Of a stretch of 64,000 nt of DNA, positions 55,200 through 64,000 are shown one piece after another (the first letter of the stretch is position 1; every line of letters starts with the position of its first letter). Below the pieces are notes generated by a model. That model was not told the DNA's origin. It saw nothing but the letters and a program-made list of their open reading frames with translations, and did no database searches. The stretch spans positions 2,939,014 through 3,003,013 of the forward strand of contig NZ_JAFN01000001.1 of assembly GCF_000526155.1 (NCBI RefSeq), in the 5' to 3' direction. Both the position numbers and the translations under genes were made by a program. The DNA is from Deferrisoma camini S3R1 (GTDB lineage: Bacteria; Desulfobacterota; Deferrisomatia; Deferrisomatales; Deferrisomataceae).

Positions 55200-56470
55200 G
55201 CCTCGGCCTCTTCGGGCAGGTGGAACCGGGAGACCCGTCGGTTCAGGTCCTCGGCCATCTCGCTCAACCGCATGGCGGCGTGGGCCATGTCCTCCATGGC
55301 TGCCGTCTGGTGCTCGAGGGTGGTGGACACCTCGTGGGTAGCCGCGGCGTTCGCCTCGGCCACCGCTGCCACCCGGTCGGCGAACTTGGCGATCTCGCGG
55401 CCCCCTTCCACCTGCTCCTGGATCACGGCCAGCACGTCGCCCATGCGCCGGGCGTTGTCCCCCACGAACCCGGTGATCTCCCCCAGCGCCTGGGCGGCCG
55501 CCTCCAGCCCTTCCCGCCCCTCGGCCACCTTGCCCCGGGACGCTTCCAGGAGCCCCCGGACCCCCTGGCCGGCCTGGTCCAGGCGCCGCAGCAAGGCCGT
55601 GATCTGGTCGGCGCTCTTCTCGGCCGAGTCGGCCAGCTTGCGGATCTCGCTGGCCACCACCGCGAACCCCTTGCCCTCCTCGCCGGCCTTGGAGGCCTCG
55701 ATGGCGGCGTTCAGGGCCAGCAGGGTGGTCTGGCGGCTCAGGTTGGTGATCACGTCCGCGAACCGCTGCACCTGCCGGATCTGCTCCGAGAACGCCACCG
55801 CCGCCTCGGCGGAGCGCTCCAGGTCGCTCAGCACCGACTCGAGCCGGGCGAATCCCTCCCGCGCGGTGCGGGTGCCGGCCTGGGCCTGGTCCTCGGCCGA
55901 GGCGGCCGCCTCGGCCGCCAGGCGGCAGGTGCCCTCGATTCGCTGGAGCCCGGCCTCCAGATCGTGGATCCGGTGGACCACCCGCTCCACCTCGCCCTTC
56001 TGCTCGGCCACGCCCCGGGCCACCTCCTCGGTGGTCACCGCGATCTCCTCGGTGGAGGCGTTCACCTCCTCGGCCGTGGCCGAGAGGTTCTGGGCGGCCG
56101 AGGCCACCTCGGTGGACGTGCGCAGGATGTGGGCCACCATCTGGCGCAGGTTCGTGAGCATGGCGTTCACGGCCCCGGCCAGGTCGTCCAGCTCGTCGGG
56201 GAACCACCGCTCGCCCAGGTTCACGGCGTGTCGAAGATCGCCCTCGGCGATCCGGACCGTGGCGCTTCGCAGCTCCCCCACGTGCCGGGTGAGCCCCTTG
56301 GTGAGGGCGCTGCCCATGGCCAGGCCCACGGCGATGGCGGCCAGGGGTGGGATCAGGCTCTGGGCCCAGGGCGGCAGATCCAGGAACCCAACCAGGTAGG
56401 GCACCAGCACCACCGCCGCGATGACCAGGATGAACCCCAGGATGAACTTGTACCCCATCTCGATGCGCAT
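55196..56470 (-). CDS. Methyl-accepting chemotaxis protein without a large sensor domain
   Basis: A 424-residue receptor. Two membrane spans near the N-terminus ([20 protein letters not shown] and [20 protein letters not shown]) are separated by only about a dozen residues, so there is almost no periplasmic sensing domain. A HAMP domain follows (about 55-110), then a long coiled-coil signalling domain with the hairpin-tip signature [20 protein letters not shown]. It may sense membrane state or work through a cytoplasmic partner. First gene of the mcp-cheW-cheY-cheA run. Confidence 0.9.
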   Translation of the reverse strand: MRIEMGYKFILGFILVIAAVVLVPYLVGFLDLPPWAQSLIPPLAAIAVGLAMGSALTKGLTRHVGELRSATVRIAEGDLRHAVNLGERWFPDELDDLAGAVNAMLTNLRQMVAHILRTSTEVASAAQNLSATAEEVNASTEEIAVTTEEVARGVAEQKGEVERVVHRIHDLEAGLQRIEGTCRLAAEAAASAEDQAQAGTRTAREGFARLESVLSDLERSAEAAVAFSEQIRQVQRFADVITNLSRQTTLLALNAAIEASKAGEEGKGFAVVASEIRKLADSAEKSADQITALLRRLDQAGQGVRGLLEASRGKVAEGREGLEAAAQALGEITGFVGDNARRMGDVLAVIQEQVEGGREIAKFADRVAAVAEANAAATHEVSTTLEHQTAAMEDMAHAAMRLSEMAEDLNRRVSRFHLPEEAEA

Positions 56471-57028
56471 GGATCACCTTTTTGCTGGGCCGCGAGGCAG
56501 CGAGGCGGCCGGGCGGCGAGAACCGGATCCCGGCCCCACGTGCCGGGCGGCGGGCCGGCACCCCGCCGCCCGGCCGCCCGAGTCTATCACCGGCGCCGGA
56601 CCTCCACAAACACCCGAAAACCGTTGCGGTTTCGCCCCTTTGACTTCCATGTAGCTTCGGTCGTTGGTCGTCGGTCTGGGGCCTTCGGGCCGCTGGGCGG
56701 CTGGGCTGCTAGGCCGCTGGGCGGCCGGGCGGCTCCTGAGCCCCGACGTCAAGGCTTCGGGGGGCGTGGGGTCTGCTGGAGAGCCGCGTGCGGCCGTATC
56801 ATCTGACCTCTGGCCCCTGACACCTGAATCGCAGCCCCCCACCCCGTACCCTGGCAATACGTTTGGAGGTCTTAGTATAGTGCCGCCCCCAGAGCCGAAT
56901 CGGCTCGCCGTCCGCTCCCCGCGCTGCACGGGGTGCGCTCCCCTCCCCGACCGGGGACCTGCCGGGGAGCCGGCCGCGGCCGCATCAGGGGGCAGAACTC
57001 AAACGCGAGCCGACTTTTCGCCGGGCTT
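56471..57028. other. Gap upstream of MCP and rsmB, repeat-containing
   Basis: A divergent intergenic region. Composite repeat at about 56650-56795: GTAGCTTCGGTCGTTGGTCGTC, GGGGCCTTCGGGCCGCTGG, CCCCGACGTCAAGGCTTCGG and the left part of the 187-bp module (GGGGCGTGGGGTCTGCT) cut off after about 30 bp. Around 56860-56885 the DNA is AT-richer (TACGTTTGGAGGTCTTAGTA) and may hold a promoter, but no clear hexamer pair was found. Confidence 0.55.
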
Positions 57029-58405
57029 ATGAGTAATGATGCCGTGACCCGATCTCCGAACCCCCGATCCGTGGCCGTGGCGGTCCTCGAGCAGGTGGCC
57101 CGCCGGCAGGCCTACGCCGACGCCGCCCTCGACGCCCACCTGCGCCGCCACCCGTCCATGCCCCCCCGGGACCGGGCCCTGGCGGCCCACCTGGTCTACG
57201 GGGTGCTCCGGTGGCAGAATCGGATCGACGTCCATCTGGCCCGGGCCAGCAGCCGGCCCCTGGGGAAGATCCATCCCATGGTGCTCACGATCCTGCGCCT
57301 GGCCGCCTACCAGATTCTGTTCCTCGACCGCGTGCCCGACCGGGCCGCGGTGCACGAGGCCGTGGAGGAAACCCGGCGCCGGCGCCTGGGGCACGCGTCG
57401 GGGTTCGTGAACGCCGTGCTCCGGAACCTGTCCCGGCAGGGCCCGGACCTCCCCCTGCCCGACGAGCCCGCGGAGCGCCTGGCCTTACGTTTCGGTTGCC
57501 CGGCCTGGATCGTTGAGCGGTGGCTGGACGAGTGGGGCGAGGCCGGGGCCGAGCGCCTGTGCCGGGCCGCCTCCCGGGTGCCGGAGACCTGGCTCCGGGT
57601 CCGGGGCGACCGGGCCGAGGCCCTGGCCCGGCTCCGGGCCGAAGGCGTCGAGGCCGGGCCGGGTCGGTACGCACCGCAGGCCGTGTGGGTCCGGTTCCAG
57701 GGTCAGCCCCGGGACCTCCCTCTGGTTCGCGAGGGCCGGGCCGTGGTCCAGGACCAGGCGTCCCAGCTCGTGGCCGACGTGCTGGCTCCCCAGCCGGGGT
57801 GGCGCGTGCTCGACGCCTGCGCCGCGCCCGGCCTCAAGACCCTGCAGATCGCCGAACGGGTGGGGCAGGGCGGCTCCGTGCTGGCCCTGGACCTCCACCC
57901 CCACCGGGCCCGCGGGGTGGGGGAGCTGGTCCGCGGGCTCGGCCTCCCCAACGTGGGGGTGGTCGCGGCCGACGCGGCGAGCCCGCCCACGGCCCGGGAG
58001 TTCGACGCCGTGCTGGTGGACGCCCCCTGCTCGGGCCTGGGGGTGCTCTCGCGCACCCCCGAGGCCAAGTGGCGCCGCACGGCCGAAGAGGTCGAGGACC
58101 TGCCCGGGCTCCAGGCCCGGATCCTGCGGGGGGTCGCGGATCGGGTGCGGCCGGGGGGGATCCTGGTGTACGCCACCTGCACCACGCTCCGGGCCGAGAA
58201 CGAAGAGGTGATCGCGGCGTTCTTGGCCGACCGGCCCGAGTTCCAGGTCGAGGCGCCGCCCGACGCGAACGCCCCCTGGGCCCGGTTCGTCACGGCCGAG
58301 GGGTTCCTGCGCACCTTCCCGGAGGGGGTGGGGGAGGCCGGCCCTACGGCCCTGGACGGCTTCTTCGCGGCCCGCCTCCGGCGCACCGGGGGAGAGCACC
58401 GGTGA
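57029..58405 (+). CDS. rsmB: 16S rRNA (cytosine-967-C5)-methyltransferase RsmB
   Basis: A 458-residue RsmB/Sun protein. The N-terminal NusB-like domain (about 10-140) includes RDRALAAHLVYGVLRWQNRID. The methyltransferase has motif I DACAAPGLKTLQIAE, where leucine replaces the usual glycine of APGGKT, motif IV VDAPCSGLGVLSRTPEAKW, and the nucleophile motif YATCTTLRAENEE. The ATG is MSNDAVTRSP; the ribosome site is poor and a nearby downstream start is possible. The stop overlaps the PASTA gene. Confidence 0.9.
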   Translation: MSNDAVTRSPNPRSVAVAVLEQVARRQAYADAALDAHLRRHPSMPPRDRALAAHLVYGVLRWQNRIDVHLARASSRPLGKIHPMVLTILRLAAYQILFLDRVPDRAAVHEAVEETRRRRLGHASGFVNAVLRNLSRQGPDLPLPDEPAERLALRFGCPAWIVERWLDEWGEAGAERLCRAASRVPETWLRVRGDRAEALARLRAEGVEAGPGRYAPQAVWVRFQGQPRDLPLVREGRAVVQDQASQLVADVLAPQPGWRVLDACAAPGLKTLQIAERVGQGGSVLALDLHPHRARGVGELVRGLGLPNVGVVAADAASPPTAREFDAVLVDAPCSGLGVLSRTPEAKWRRTAEEVEDLPGLQARILRGVADRVRPGGILVYATCTTLRAENEEVIAAFLADRPEFQVEAPPDANAPWARFVTAEGFLRTFPEGVGEAGPTALDGFFAARLRRTGGEHR

Positions 58406-59355
58406 AGCGGGCCCTGGTCGCGGCCCTCTATGGGGCGATGTTCCTGGCCTCCGCCGGGCTCGGCGCCTACCTGGCCGTGGCCTGGCTCGTGGAGAACACC
58501 CCCGAGGTGGAGGTGCCCGACCTGCGGGGCCTGGCCCTGGGCGAGGCCCTGGACCGGCTCCAGGGAACCGGCCTCGACCTGGAGGTGCGTGATTTCGACT
58601 ACTCCGACACGGTGCCGGAGAACCACGTGATCCTCCAGCGCCCCCGGCCCGGCGCCCGGGTCAAGGCGGGGCGGGGCGTGGGGGTGATCCTGTCCCGGGG
58701 CCCTGAGCGACACCCCGTGCCCGACCTGCGGGGCCTGGCCCTGGAGGACGCCCGCATCCGGCTGGAGGAACTGGGGCTCAAGGCCGCGGTGGAGGTCCGG
58801 ATCCGACGGGGCCCAGAGGGCACGGTGGTGGCCCAGGGGATCGAGCCCGGCCGGACCCTGCCCCGGGGGGCCCAGGTGCCCCTGGTCGTGAGCCGGGGCC
58901 CCCGGCCCGTTCGGTGGCGCATGCCCCGGCTGGCCGGCCTGCCCCTGGCCGAGGCCCTGGACCGCATCGACCGCATGGGGCTGCGGGTGGGCCGGATCGA
59001 GGAGGTGGAGCTGCTCGACCCCACCCAGGCGGGGCGGATCGTGGCCCAGGACCCCCTTCCGGGGTTTCCGGCCGAGGCCGGGGCCGCGGTGGCCCTCACC
59101 GTGGCCGGCACGGCCCCTGCCGTGGGGTTCAGTCGGGCCCTGTACCTGTTCCACGCCGTGCCCCCCGGGTTCGGGAAGGCCCGGGTCCAGCTGATCTGGC
59201 GATCGGGCGGCCGAACCTGGACCGTCTGGGACGACTGGGTGCCCCGGGGCCGGGTGGTCCGGGTGGCCGTGCCGGCCGGCCTGGCCGACCGGGCCGAGCT
59301 CCGGGTGGACGGCCGGGTGGTGCAGACCGCCTCGGCGGCCGACCTGGGGCCTTGA
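58402..59355 (+). CDS. Membrane-anchored triple-PASTA protein
   Basis: A 317-residue protein from a GTG overlapping the rsmB stop. One N-terminal membrane segment (ALYGAMFLASAGLGAYLAVAWL) is followed by three PASTA repeats: VEVPDLRGLALGEALDRLQ, HPVPDLRGLALEDARIRLEE, and WRMPRLAGLPLAEALDRIDR, each with its GxxV/I-xxQxPxPG ending. A C-terminal beta domain (about 240-317) is unassigned. There is no kinase or transpeptidase domain. PASTA units bind cell-wall fragments in other proteins. The rsmB-PASTA-rpe order recurs in related bacteria, to my knowledge. Confidence 0.85.
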   Translation: MKRALVAALYGAMFLASAGLGAYLAVAWLVENTPEVEVPDLRGLALGEALDRLQGTGLDLEVRDFDYSDTVPENHVILQRPRPGARVKAGRGVGVILSRGPERHPVPDLRGLALEDARIRLEELGLKAAVEVRIRRGPEGTVVAQGIEPGRTLPRGAQVPLVVSRGPRPVRWRMPRLAGLPLAEALDRIDRMGLRVGRIEEVELLDPTQAGRIVAQDPLPGFPAEAGAAVALTVAGTAPAVGFSRALYLFHAVPPGFGKARVQLIWRSGGRTWTVWDDWVPRGRVVRVAVPAGLADRAELRVDGRVVQTASAADLGP

Positions 59356-59415
59356 CGACCGGCGCCCCCGCACTGCAATCTGACGATCGCCCCTTTCTTT
59401 CCGGAGTCCTCCCCC

Positions 59416-60069
59416 ATGCCAATCATCGCTCCCAGCATCCTCTCCGCCGACTTCGGCCGGCTGGCCGACGAGGTCCGGGCCGTGGACCGGGCCGGGGCCG
59501 ACTGGATCCACGTGGACGTGATGGACGGCCGGTTCGTGCCGAACCTGACCATCGGCCCGCCGGTGGTTCGGGCGGTTCGGGCGGCCACCGACAAGCCCTT
59601 GGACGTGCACCTGATGATCGTGGAGCCCGAGCGCTACGTGCCCGCGTTCGCCGAGGCCGGGGCCGACGTGCTCACGGTGCACGCCGAGGCATGCCCCCAC
59701 CTGCACCGGAACCTCCAGCAGATCCGGGACCTGGGCCGGAAGGCCGGGGTGAGCCTGAACCCCTCGACCCCGGTGTGCGCGGTGGAGCACGTGCTCGACC
59801 TGGTGGACCTGGTGCTGGTGATGAGCGTGAACCCGGGGTTCGGGGGTCAGTCGTTCCTGGACCTGGCCGTTCCCAAGATCGAGCGGCTGCGCCGCATGGC
59901 CGACGAGCGGGGCCTTTCGTTCCACATCGAGGTGGACGGGGGCATCACCCACCGAACGATCGGGCCGTGCGCCCGGGCCGGGGCCGACGCGTTCGTGGCC
60001 GGGTCGTACGTGTTCGGGGCCGAGGACTACGCCGGCGCGATCGAGCGGCTGCGCCGGGGCGCCTCTTGA
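59416..60069 (+). CDS. rpe: Ribulose-phosphate 3-epimerase
   Basis: Interconverts ribulose 5-phosphate and xylulose 5-phosphate. A 217-residue TIM barrel: [36 protein letters not shown] (metal His/Asp), [25 protein letters not shown] and IEVDGGI, all diagnostic. GGAG precedes the ATG by 9 nt. Located 60 bp after the PASTA gene. Confidence 0.96.
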   Translation: MPIIAPSILSADFGRLADEVRAVDRAGADWIHVDVMDGRFVPNLTIGPPVVRAVRAATDKPLDVHLMIVEPERYVPAFAEAGADVLTVHAEACPHLHRNLQQIRDLGRKAGVSLNPSTPVCAVEHVLDLVDLVLVMSVNPGFGGQSFLDLAVPKIERLRRMADERGLSFHIEVDGGITHRTIGPCARAGADAFVAGSYVFGAEDYAGAIERLRRGAS

Positions 60070-60163
60070 CTCCCCGGGTCGGTTTGCTAAGGTAGGGCGT
60101 TCTTTTTGCCCGGGCTTCCGGGCGGTTGTCGGGGCTTGCCCCAGGCCTTCGGAGGACGCGCTG

Positions 60164-62959
60164 ATGGACTACAAAGAGACCCTGAACCTCCCCAAGACCG
60201 CCTTTCCCATGCGGGCCAACCTGGCCAAGCGGGAGCCGGAGATCCTCACCCGGTGGGAGGAGCAGGGGCTGTACCGCCGCATACTCGACAACTCGTCCGG
60301 CCGGCCCCTGTTCGTGCTCCACGACGGGCCCCCGTACGCCAACGGCCACATCCACATGGGCCACGCGGTCAACAAGATCCTCAAGGACATCGTGGTCAAG
60401 AGCCGGTCCATGTTCGGGTTCCACAGCCCGTACGTGCCCGGGTGGGACTGCCACGGGCTGCCCATCGAGCACCAGGTGGACAAGGAGCTCGGGTCGGAGA
60501 AGGAGACCCTCTCCAAGGCCGACGTGCGGCGGCGGTGCCGGGCCTACGCCGATCGGTTCGTGGGGATCCAGCGCGAGGAGTTCCAGCGGCTCGGCGTGTT
60601 CGGGCTGTGGGATGAGCCCTACCTCACCATGAACTACGCCTATGAGGCCCAGATCGCCCGGGAGTTCGGCCGGTTCGTGGAGGCGGGGGCCGTGTACGTG
60701 GGCCAGAAGCCGGTGTACTGGTGCGCCTCGTGCCGCACCGCCCTGGCCGAGGCCGAGGTGGAGTACGCCGAGAAGAGGAGCCCCAGCATCTACGTGAAGT
60801 TCCCGTTCGGGGGCGACCCGGCCGAGATCGACCCGGCCCTGGCGGGCAAACGGGTGTCGGTGGTGATCTGGACCACCACCCCCTGGACCATCCCGGCCAA
60901 CCTGGCCGTGGCCCTGAACCCCGAGTTCGAGTACGCGGCCTACGAGGCGCCCGCGGGTTCGGGCGAGGTGTGGATCCTGGCCCGGCGGCTGGCCCCGGTG
61001 GTTCTGGAGGCGGCCGGCGTCGACGAGGGCCGGGAGCTGGTGCGGGTGGACCCCGTGGCCCTGGAGGGCAAGGCGTTCCGCCACCCCCTGTACGACCGGG
61101 ACAGCGTGGTGGTGCTGGGCGACCACGTCACCCTGGAGGCCGGCACCGGGTGCGTGCACACGGCCCCGGGCCACGGCCAGGAGGACTACGAGGTGGCCCT
61201 GCGCTACGGCCTGGAGCCCTACGCCCCGGTGGACGACCGGGGCCGGTTCACGGCCGAGGTGGGGGACCGGTTCGCGGGCCGGCACGTGTTCCAGGCCAAC
61301 GCCGAGGTCAACGCGGCCCTGCGCGACGCCGGGGCACTCCTCCGAGAGGAGGAGATCGAGCACTCCTACCCCCACTGCTGGCGGTGCAAGCAGCCCATCA
61401 TCTTCCGGGCCACCCGCCAGTGGTTCATCTCCATGGACAAGACCGGGCTGCGGCAGAAGGCCCTGTCCGAGATCGACCGGGTCCAGTGGGTGCCGCGGTG
61501 GGGGCGGGAGCGGATCTACAACATGGTGCGCGACCGGCCGGACTGGTGCATCTCGCGCCAGCGGGCCTGGGGCGTGCCGATCACGGCGGCCCGGTGCGCC
61601 GACTGCGGCGCCACCTACCTGGACCCCCGCCTGAGCTACCGGGCGGCCGAGGTGTTCGAGAGCGAGGGCGCGGACGCCTGGTTCGAGCGGCCCCTGGAGG
61701 ACTTCCTGCCCGATGGCGCGGCCTGCCCCTCGTGTGGCTCGACCCGCCTCGAGAAGGAACAGGACATCCTGGACGTGTGGTTCGACTCGGGGGTGTCGTT
61801 CGCGGCCGTGTGCGAGAAGCGGCCCGAGCTCGACAGCCCGGCCGACCTGTACCTGGAGGGCTCGGACCAGCACCGGGGCTGGTTCCACTCGAGCCTCCTG
61901 GCCGCCGTGGGCACCCGGGGCCACGCTCCGTACCGGGCCGTGCTGACCCACGGGTTCGTGGTGGACGGGCAGGGCCGCAAGATGTCCAAGAGCCAGGGCA
62001 ACGTGGTCAGCCCCGACGAGGTGATCCGGCGGTACGGGGCCGAGATCCTGCGGCTCTGGGTGGCGGCCGAGGACTACCGGGACGACATCCGGATCTCCGA
62101 GGAGATCCTGAAGCGCCTGGTCGAGGCCTACCGGCGCATCCGCAACACCTGCCGGTTCCTGCTGGGCAACCTGTCCGACTTCGCCCCCCGGTCCGACGGG
62201 GTGGACCGCTCCGACCTGTGGGAGATCGACCGGTACTGCCTGGACCGGCTGAACCGGCTGGTCGAGCGGTGCCGCCGGGCCTACGAGGAGTACGAGTTCC
62301 ACGTCATCTTCCACCGGATCCACAACTTCTGCGCGGTGGACCTGTCGGCGTTCTACCTGGACATCCTCAAGGACCGGCTCTACACATTCCCCGCCCGGAG
62401 CCGGGGCCGGCGGGCGGCCCAGACCGTGCTGTACGAGGTGCTCCACAAGCTGTGCCGGCTCATGGCGCCGGTGCTCGCGTTCACGGCCGACGAGGTGTGG
62501 CAGCACCTACCGGCCGCGGGCGACAGCGTGCACCTGGAGCTGTTCCCCGAGGTGGAGGCCGACGCCGTGGACGACGAGCTGGCCGACCGGTGGGACCGGC
62601 TGCGCAGGCTCCGGACCCTGGTGACCCGGGCGGCCGAGACCGCCCGGGTGCGCAAGCTCATCGGCCACTCCCTGGACGCCAAGGTGGTGCTCCACGTGGA
62701 CAACCGGTGGGAGGCGTTCCTCGGCCCCTACGCGTCGGAGCTGCCGTTCCTGTTCATCGTGAGCCAGGTGGACCTGGTGCCCGGTGAGGGAGGCGCGTTC
62801 ACCGACCCGGACCTGCCCGGCGTGGGCGCGACCGTGGAGCGGGCCGAGGGCGAGAAGTGCCAGCGGTGCTGGAACTACTCCCCCACCGTCGGTCAGGACC
62901 CCGAGCACCCCGCGGCCTGCGCCCGGTGCGTGAAACACCTGGCCGAGGCAGCCGGGTGA
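60164..62959 (+). CDS. ileS: Isoleucyl-tRNA synthetase
   Basis: A 931-residue class I synthetase. The HIGH motif is in [18 protein letters not shown] (HMGH) and KMSKS in [14 protein letters not shown]. The CP1 editing domain (about 190-400) has [15 protein letters not shown] and [16 protein letters not shown]. The C-terminal zinc finger [11 protein letters not shown]...CARCVKHL identifies the bacterial (IleS1) type. GGAGGA precedes the ATG. It overlaps lspA by GTGA, the classic ileS-lspA arrangement. Confidence 0.97.
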   Translation: MDYKETLNLPKTAFPMRANLAKREPEILTRWEEQGLYRRILDNSSGRPLFVLHDGPPYANGHIHMGHAVNKILKDIVVKSRSMFGFHSPYVPGWDCHGLPIEHQVDKELGSEKETLSKADVRRRCRAYADRFVGIQREEFQRLGVFGLWDEPYLTMNYAYEAQIAREFGRFVEAGAVYVGQKPVYWCASCRTALAEAEVEYAEKRSPSIYVKFPFGGDPAEIDPALAGKRVSVVIWTTTPWTIPANLAVALNPEFEYAAYEAPAGSGEVWILARRLAPVVLEAAGVDEGRELVRVDPVALEGKAFRHPLYDRDSVVVLGDHVTLEAGTGCVHTAPGHGQEDYEVALRYGLEPYAPVDDRGRFTAEVGDRFAGRHVFQANAEVNAALRDAGALLREEEIEHSYPHCWRCKQPIIFRATRQWFISMDKTGLRQKALSEIDRVQWVPRWGRERIYNMVRDRPDWCISRQRAWGVPITAARCADCGATYLDPRLSYRAAEVFESEGADAWFERPLEDFLPDGAACPSCGSTRLEKEQDILDVWFDSGVSFAAVCEKRPELDSPADLYLEGSDQHRGWFHSSLLAAVGTRGHAPYRAVLTHGFVVDGQGRKMSKSQGNVVSPDEVIRRYGAEILRLWVAAEDYRDDIRISEEILKRLVEAYRRIRNTCRFLLGNLSDFAPRSDGVDRSDLWEIDRYCLDRLNRLVERCRRAYEEYEFHVIFHRIHNFCAVDLSAFYLDILKDRLYTFPARSRGRRAAQTVLYEVLHKLCRLMAPVLAFTADEVWQHLPAAGDSVHLELFPEVEADAVDDELADRWDRLRRLRTLVTRAAETARVRKLIGHSLDAKVVLHVDNRWEAFLGPYASELPFLFIVSQVDLVPGEGGAFTDPDLPGVGATVERAEGEKCQRCWNYSPTVGQDPEHPAACARCVKHLAEAAG

Positions 62960-63444
62960 GGGCCAAGCTCCTCTTCTTCGCTGCGCCGGCCGCCGCGGCC
63001 CTCGCCCTGGACCAGCTCACCAAGGCGTGGGTGCAGGCCTCGTTCCGGCTGTACGAGAGCCGCCCCGTGATCGAGGGGTGGTTCCATCTGACCTACGTGC
63101 GCAACCCCGGGGCCGCCTTCGGCCTGTTCGCGGACCACGGCGCGGGGTTCCGTACCCCGTTCTTCGTGATCGTGACCCTGGTGGCCCTGGCCGCCATCGG
63201 CGTGGCCGTGGCCCGCCTGGCCCCGGACCGGCGCTGGACGCTGGGGGCGCTGGGCCTGGTGGCCGGCGGGGCCCTGGGCAACCTGGTGGACCGGGTCCGG
63301 TGGGGCGAGGTGGTGGACTTCCTGGACGTGTTCTGGCGCTCGTACCACTGGCCCGCGTTCAACCTGGCCGACTCGGCCATCACCGTGGGCGTGGCCATGC
63401 TGCTCCTGGAGGAGTTCCGGGGCTCCCGAAAGCCTGAAAAATGA
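62956..63444 (+). CDS. lspA: Lipoprotein signal peptidase (signal peptidase II)
   Basis: A 162-residue inner-membrane aspartyl protease that trims prolipoproteins. The GTG start overlaps the ileS stop. Four membrane segments are visible. Family motifs are [44 protein letters not shown] (catalytic aspartate) and [12 protein letters not shown] (second catalytic aspartate). It acts after Lgt, encoded just downstream. Confidence 0.95.
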   Translation: MRAKLLFFAAPAAAALALDQLTKAWVQASFRLYESRPVIEGWFHLTYVRNPGAAFGLFADHGAGFRTPFFVIVTLVALAAIGVAVARLAPDRRWTLGALGLVAGGALGNLVDRVRWGEVVDFLDVFWRSYHWPAFNLADSAITVGVAMLLLEEFRGSRKPEK

Positions 63445-63497
63445 ACCCAAGGCTTTCCAACGTTCCAGCTTTCTAGTATTTCGTGGTTCTCCCAGGG

Positions 63498-63656
63498 GGT
63501 GGGGCTGGGGGCCCCTCCTTCGCTGAACGGCCTCGCAGGGGCCGCCTCGGCGCGGTCCGCTGCGGCGCGTGAGAGCACGCGCCGCGGCCGCACCGCTCGC
63601 GCCGGGCGGCCCGGCCTGCTCGGCCGTCGCGCTTCGTCGGAGCCCCCAGCCCCACC
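63498..63656. repeat. 159-bp inverted-end (MITE-like) module, copy B
   Basis: Ends are GGTGGGGCTGGGGGC (63498-63512) and its exact reverse complement (63642-63656). It is the reverse complement of copy A (33337-33495), with homologous flanks (TTTGCAAAACGG at right; CCCAGGGGG at left). It separates lspA from lgt. Confidence 0.78.
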
Positions 63657-63718
63657 CACGCAGTCCGCATACGTTTTTGCAAAACGGAACACTAGCCTTC
63701 GAGCCTTCTAACGGACCC

Positions 63719-64000
63719 ATGCATCCGATTCTGTTTCAGTTCGGCAGACTCACCGTCTATACCTACGGCCTGTTCGTGGCCCTGGGGTTCTTCGTGGCCA
63801 TCTGGGTCGCGGGCCGCGAGGCCGGCCGGCTCGGCATGGAGCCCCGCAAGGTCCAGGACCTGGGCCTGGTGGTGCTGATCTCGGCCCTGGTGGGCGCACG
63901 GCTGTTCTACGTGCTGGTCGAGTGGGAGTACTTCGTGGACCACCCCCTCCAGGTGTTCGAGATCTGGAAGGGGGGCCTGGTGTTCTACGGCGGGTTCGTG
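63719..64000 (+). CDS. lgt: Prolipoprotein diacylglyceryl transferase (5' part)
   Basis: The first 94 codons of Lgt, truncated by the window edge. The start reads MHPILFQFGRLTVYTYGLFV and continues with membrane helices (ALGFFVAIWVAG, LVVLISALVGARLFYVLVEW). WKGGLVFYGGF, at the edge of the window, is the beginning of the conserved GGLvfYGG motif. Lgt attaches the lipid to the lipobox cysteine before LspA cleavage. No good ribosome site is seen after the repeat. Confidence 0.92.
   Translation, partial: MHPILFQFGRLTVYTYGLFVALGFFVAIWVAGREAGRLGMEPRKVQDLGLVVLISALVGARLFYVLVEWEYFVDHPLQVFEIWKGGLVFYGGFV

Overview
This is a very GC-rich bacterial chromosome segment, coding densely on both strands. The gene set (a UGA-interrupted IscA/HesB-like selenoprotein, a nine-haem cytochrome c fused to a membrane cytochrome b, LeuC/LeuD of the isopropylmalate isomerase type common in anaerobes, ATP-dependent PEP carboxykinase, L-aspartate oxidase, a CobT/CobD/CbiB trio) suggests an anaerobic, metal-respiring Desulfobacterota (Deltaproteobacteria) relative. 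That assignment is inference from gene content, not from a marker search.

Layout. 0.5-6.7 kb: ispH, a universal stress protein, a thiolase, ferrochelatase and a PAS histidine kinase. 6.8-17.4 kb: a minus-strand branched-chain amino acid block reading DUF465 protein, ilvD, ilvB, ilvN, ilvC, leuA, leuC, leuD, then a THUMP RNA methyltransferase; leuB is not in the window. 17.7-25.3 kb: nadB with an overlapping response regulator, a FapA-like protein, a degenerate receiver protein, the selenoprotein, a methyltransferase and pckA. 25.4-33.2 kb: the haem c/b fusion cytochrome, the cobalamin trio, a GGDEF protein and a GalT-like nucleotidyltransferase. 33.7-36.1 kb: pgk, tpiA, secG and tRNA-Leu(GAG).

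36.26-45.49 kb is a foreign integrative element sitting in a tRNA-Leu(CAG) gene and bounded by 57-bp identical direct repeats. It carries a tyrosine integrase, two duplicated RelE-type toxin-antitoxin pairs, an IS4-type insertion with a 10-bp target duplication and a frameshifted transposase, an AlpA-like DNA-binding protein, a primase/Toprim protein, a DUF3987 protein and three unknown proteins. It also brings its own terminator for the tRNA it rebuilds.

45.7-64 kb: a thioesterase, RNase R, a UbiB-family kinase, a Rel/SpoT-like protein with an intact hydrolase site but an eroded synthetase, a CheA-CheY-CheW-MCP cluster, rsmB, a PASTA protein, rpe, ileS, lspA and the start of lgt.

Nearly all larger chromosomal gaps outside the element contain related intergenic repeats: heptamer-like tandem GGTC repeats, a GGGCCTTCGGCCC stem, a 187-bp module with 17-bp inverted ends (three near-complete copies) and an unrelated 159-bp module with perfect 15-bp inverted ends (two copies in opposite orientation). 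Gene pairs are very often joined by 4-nt ATGA/GTGA overlaps, which implies widespread translational coupling.
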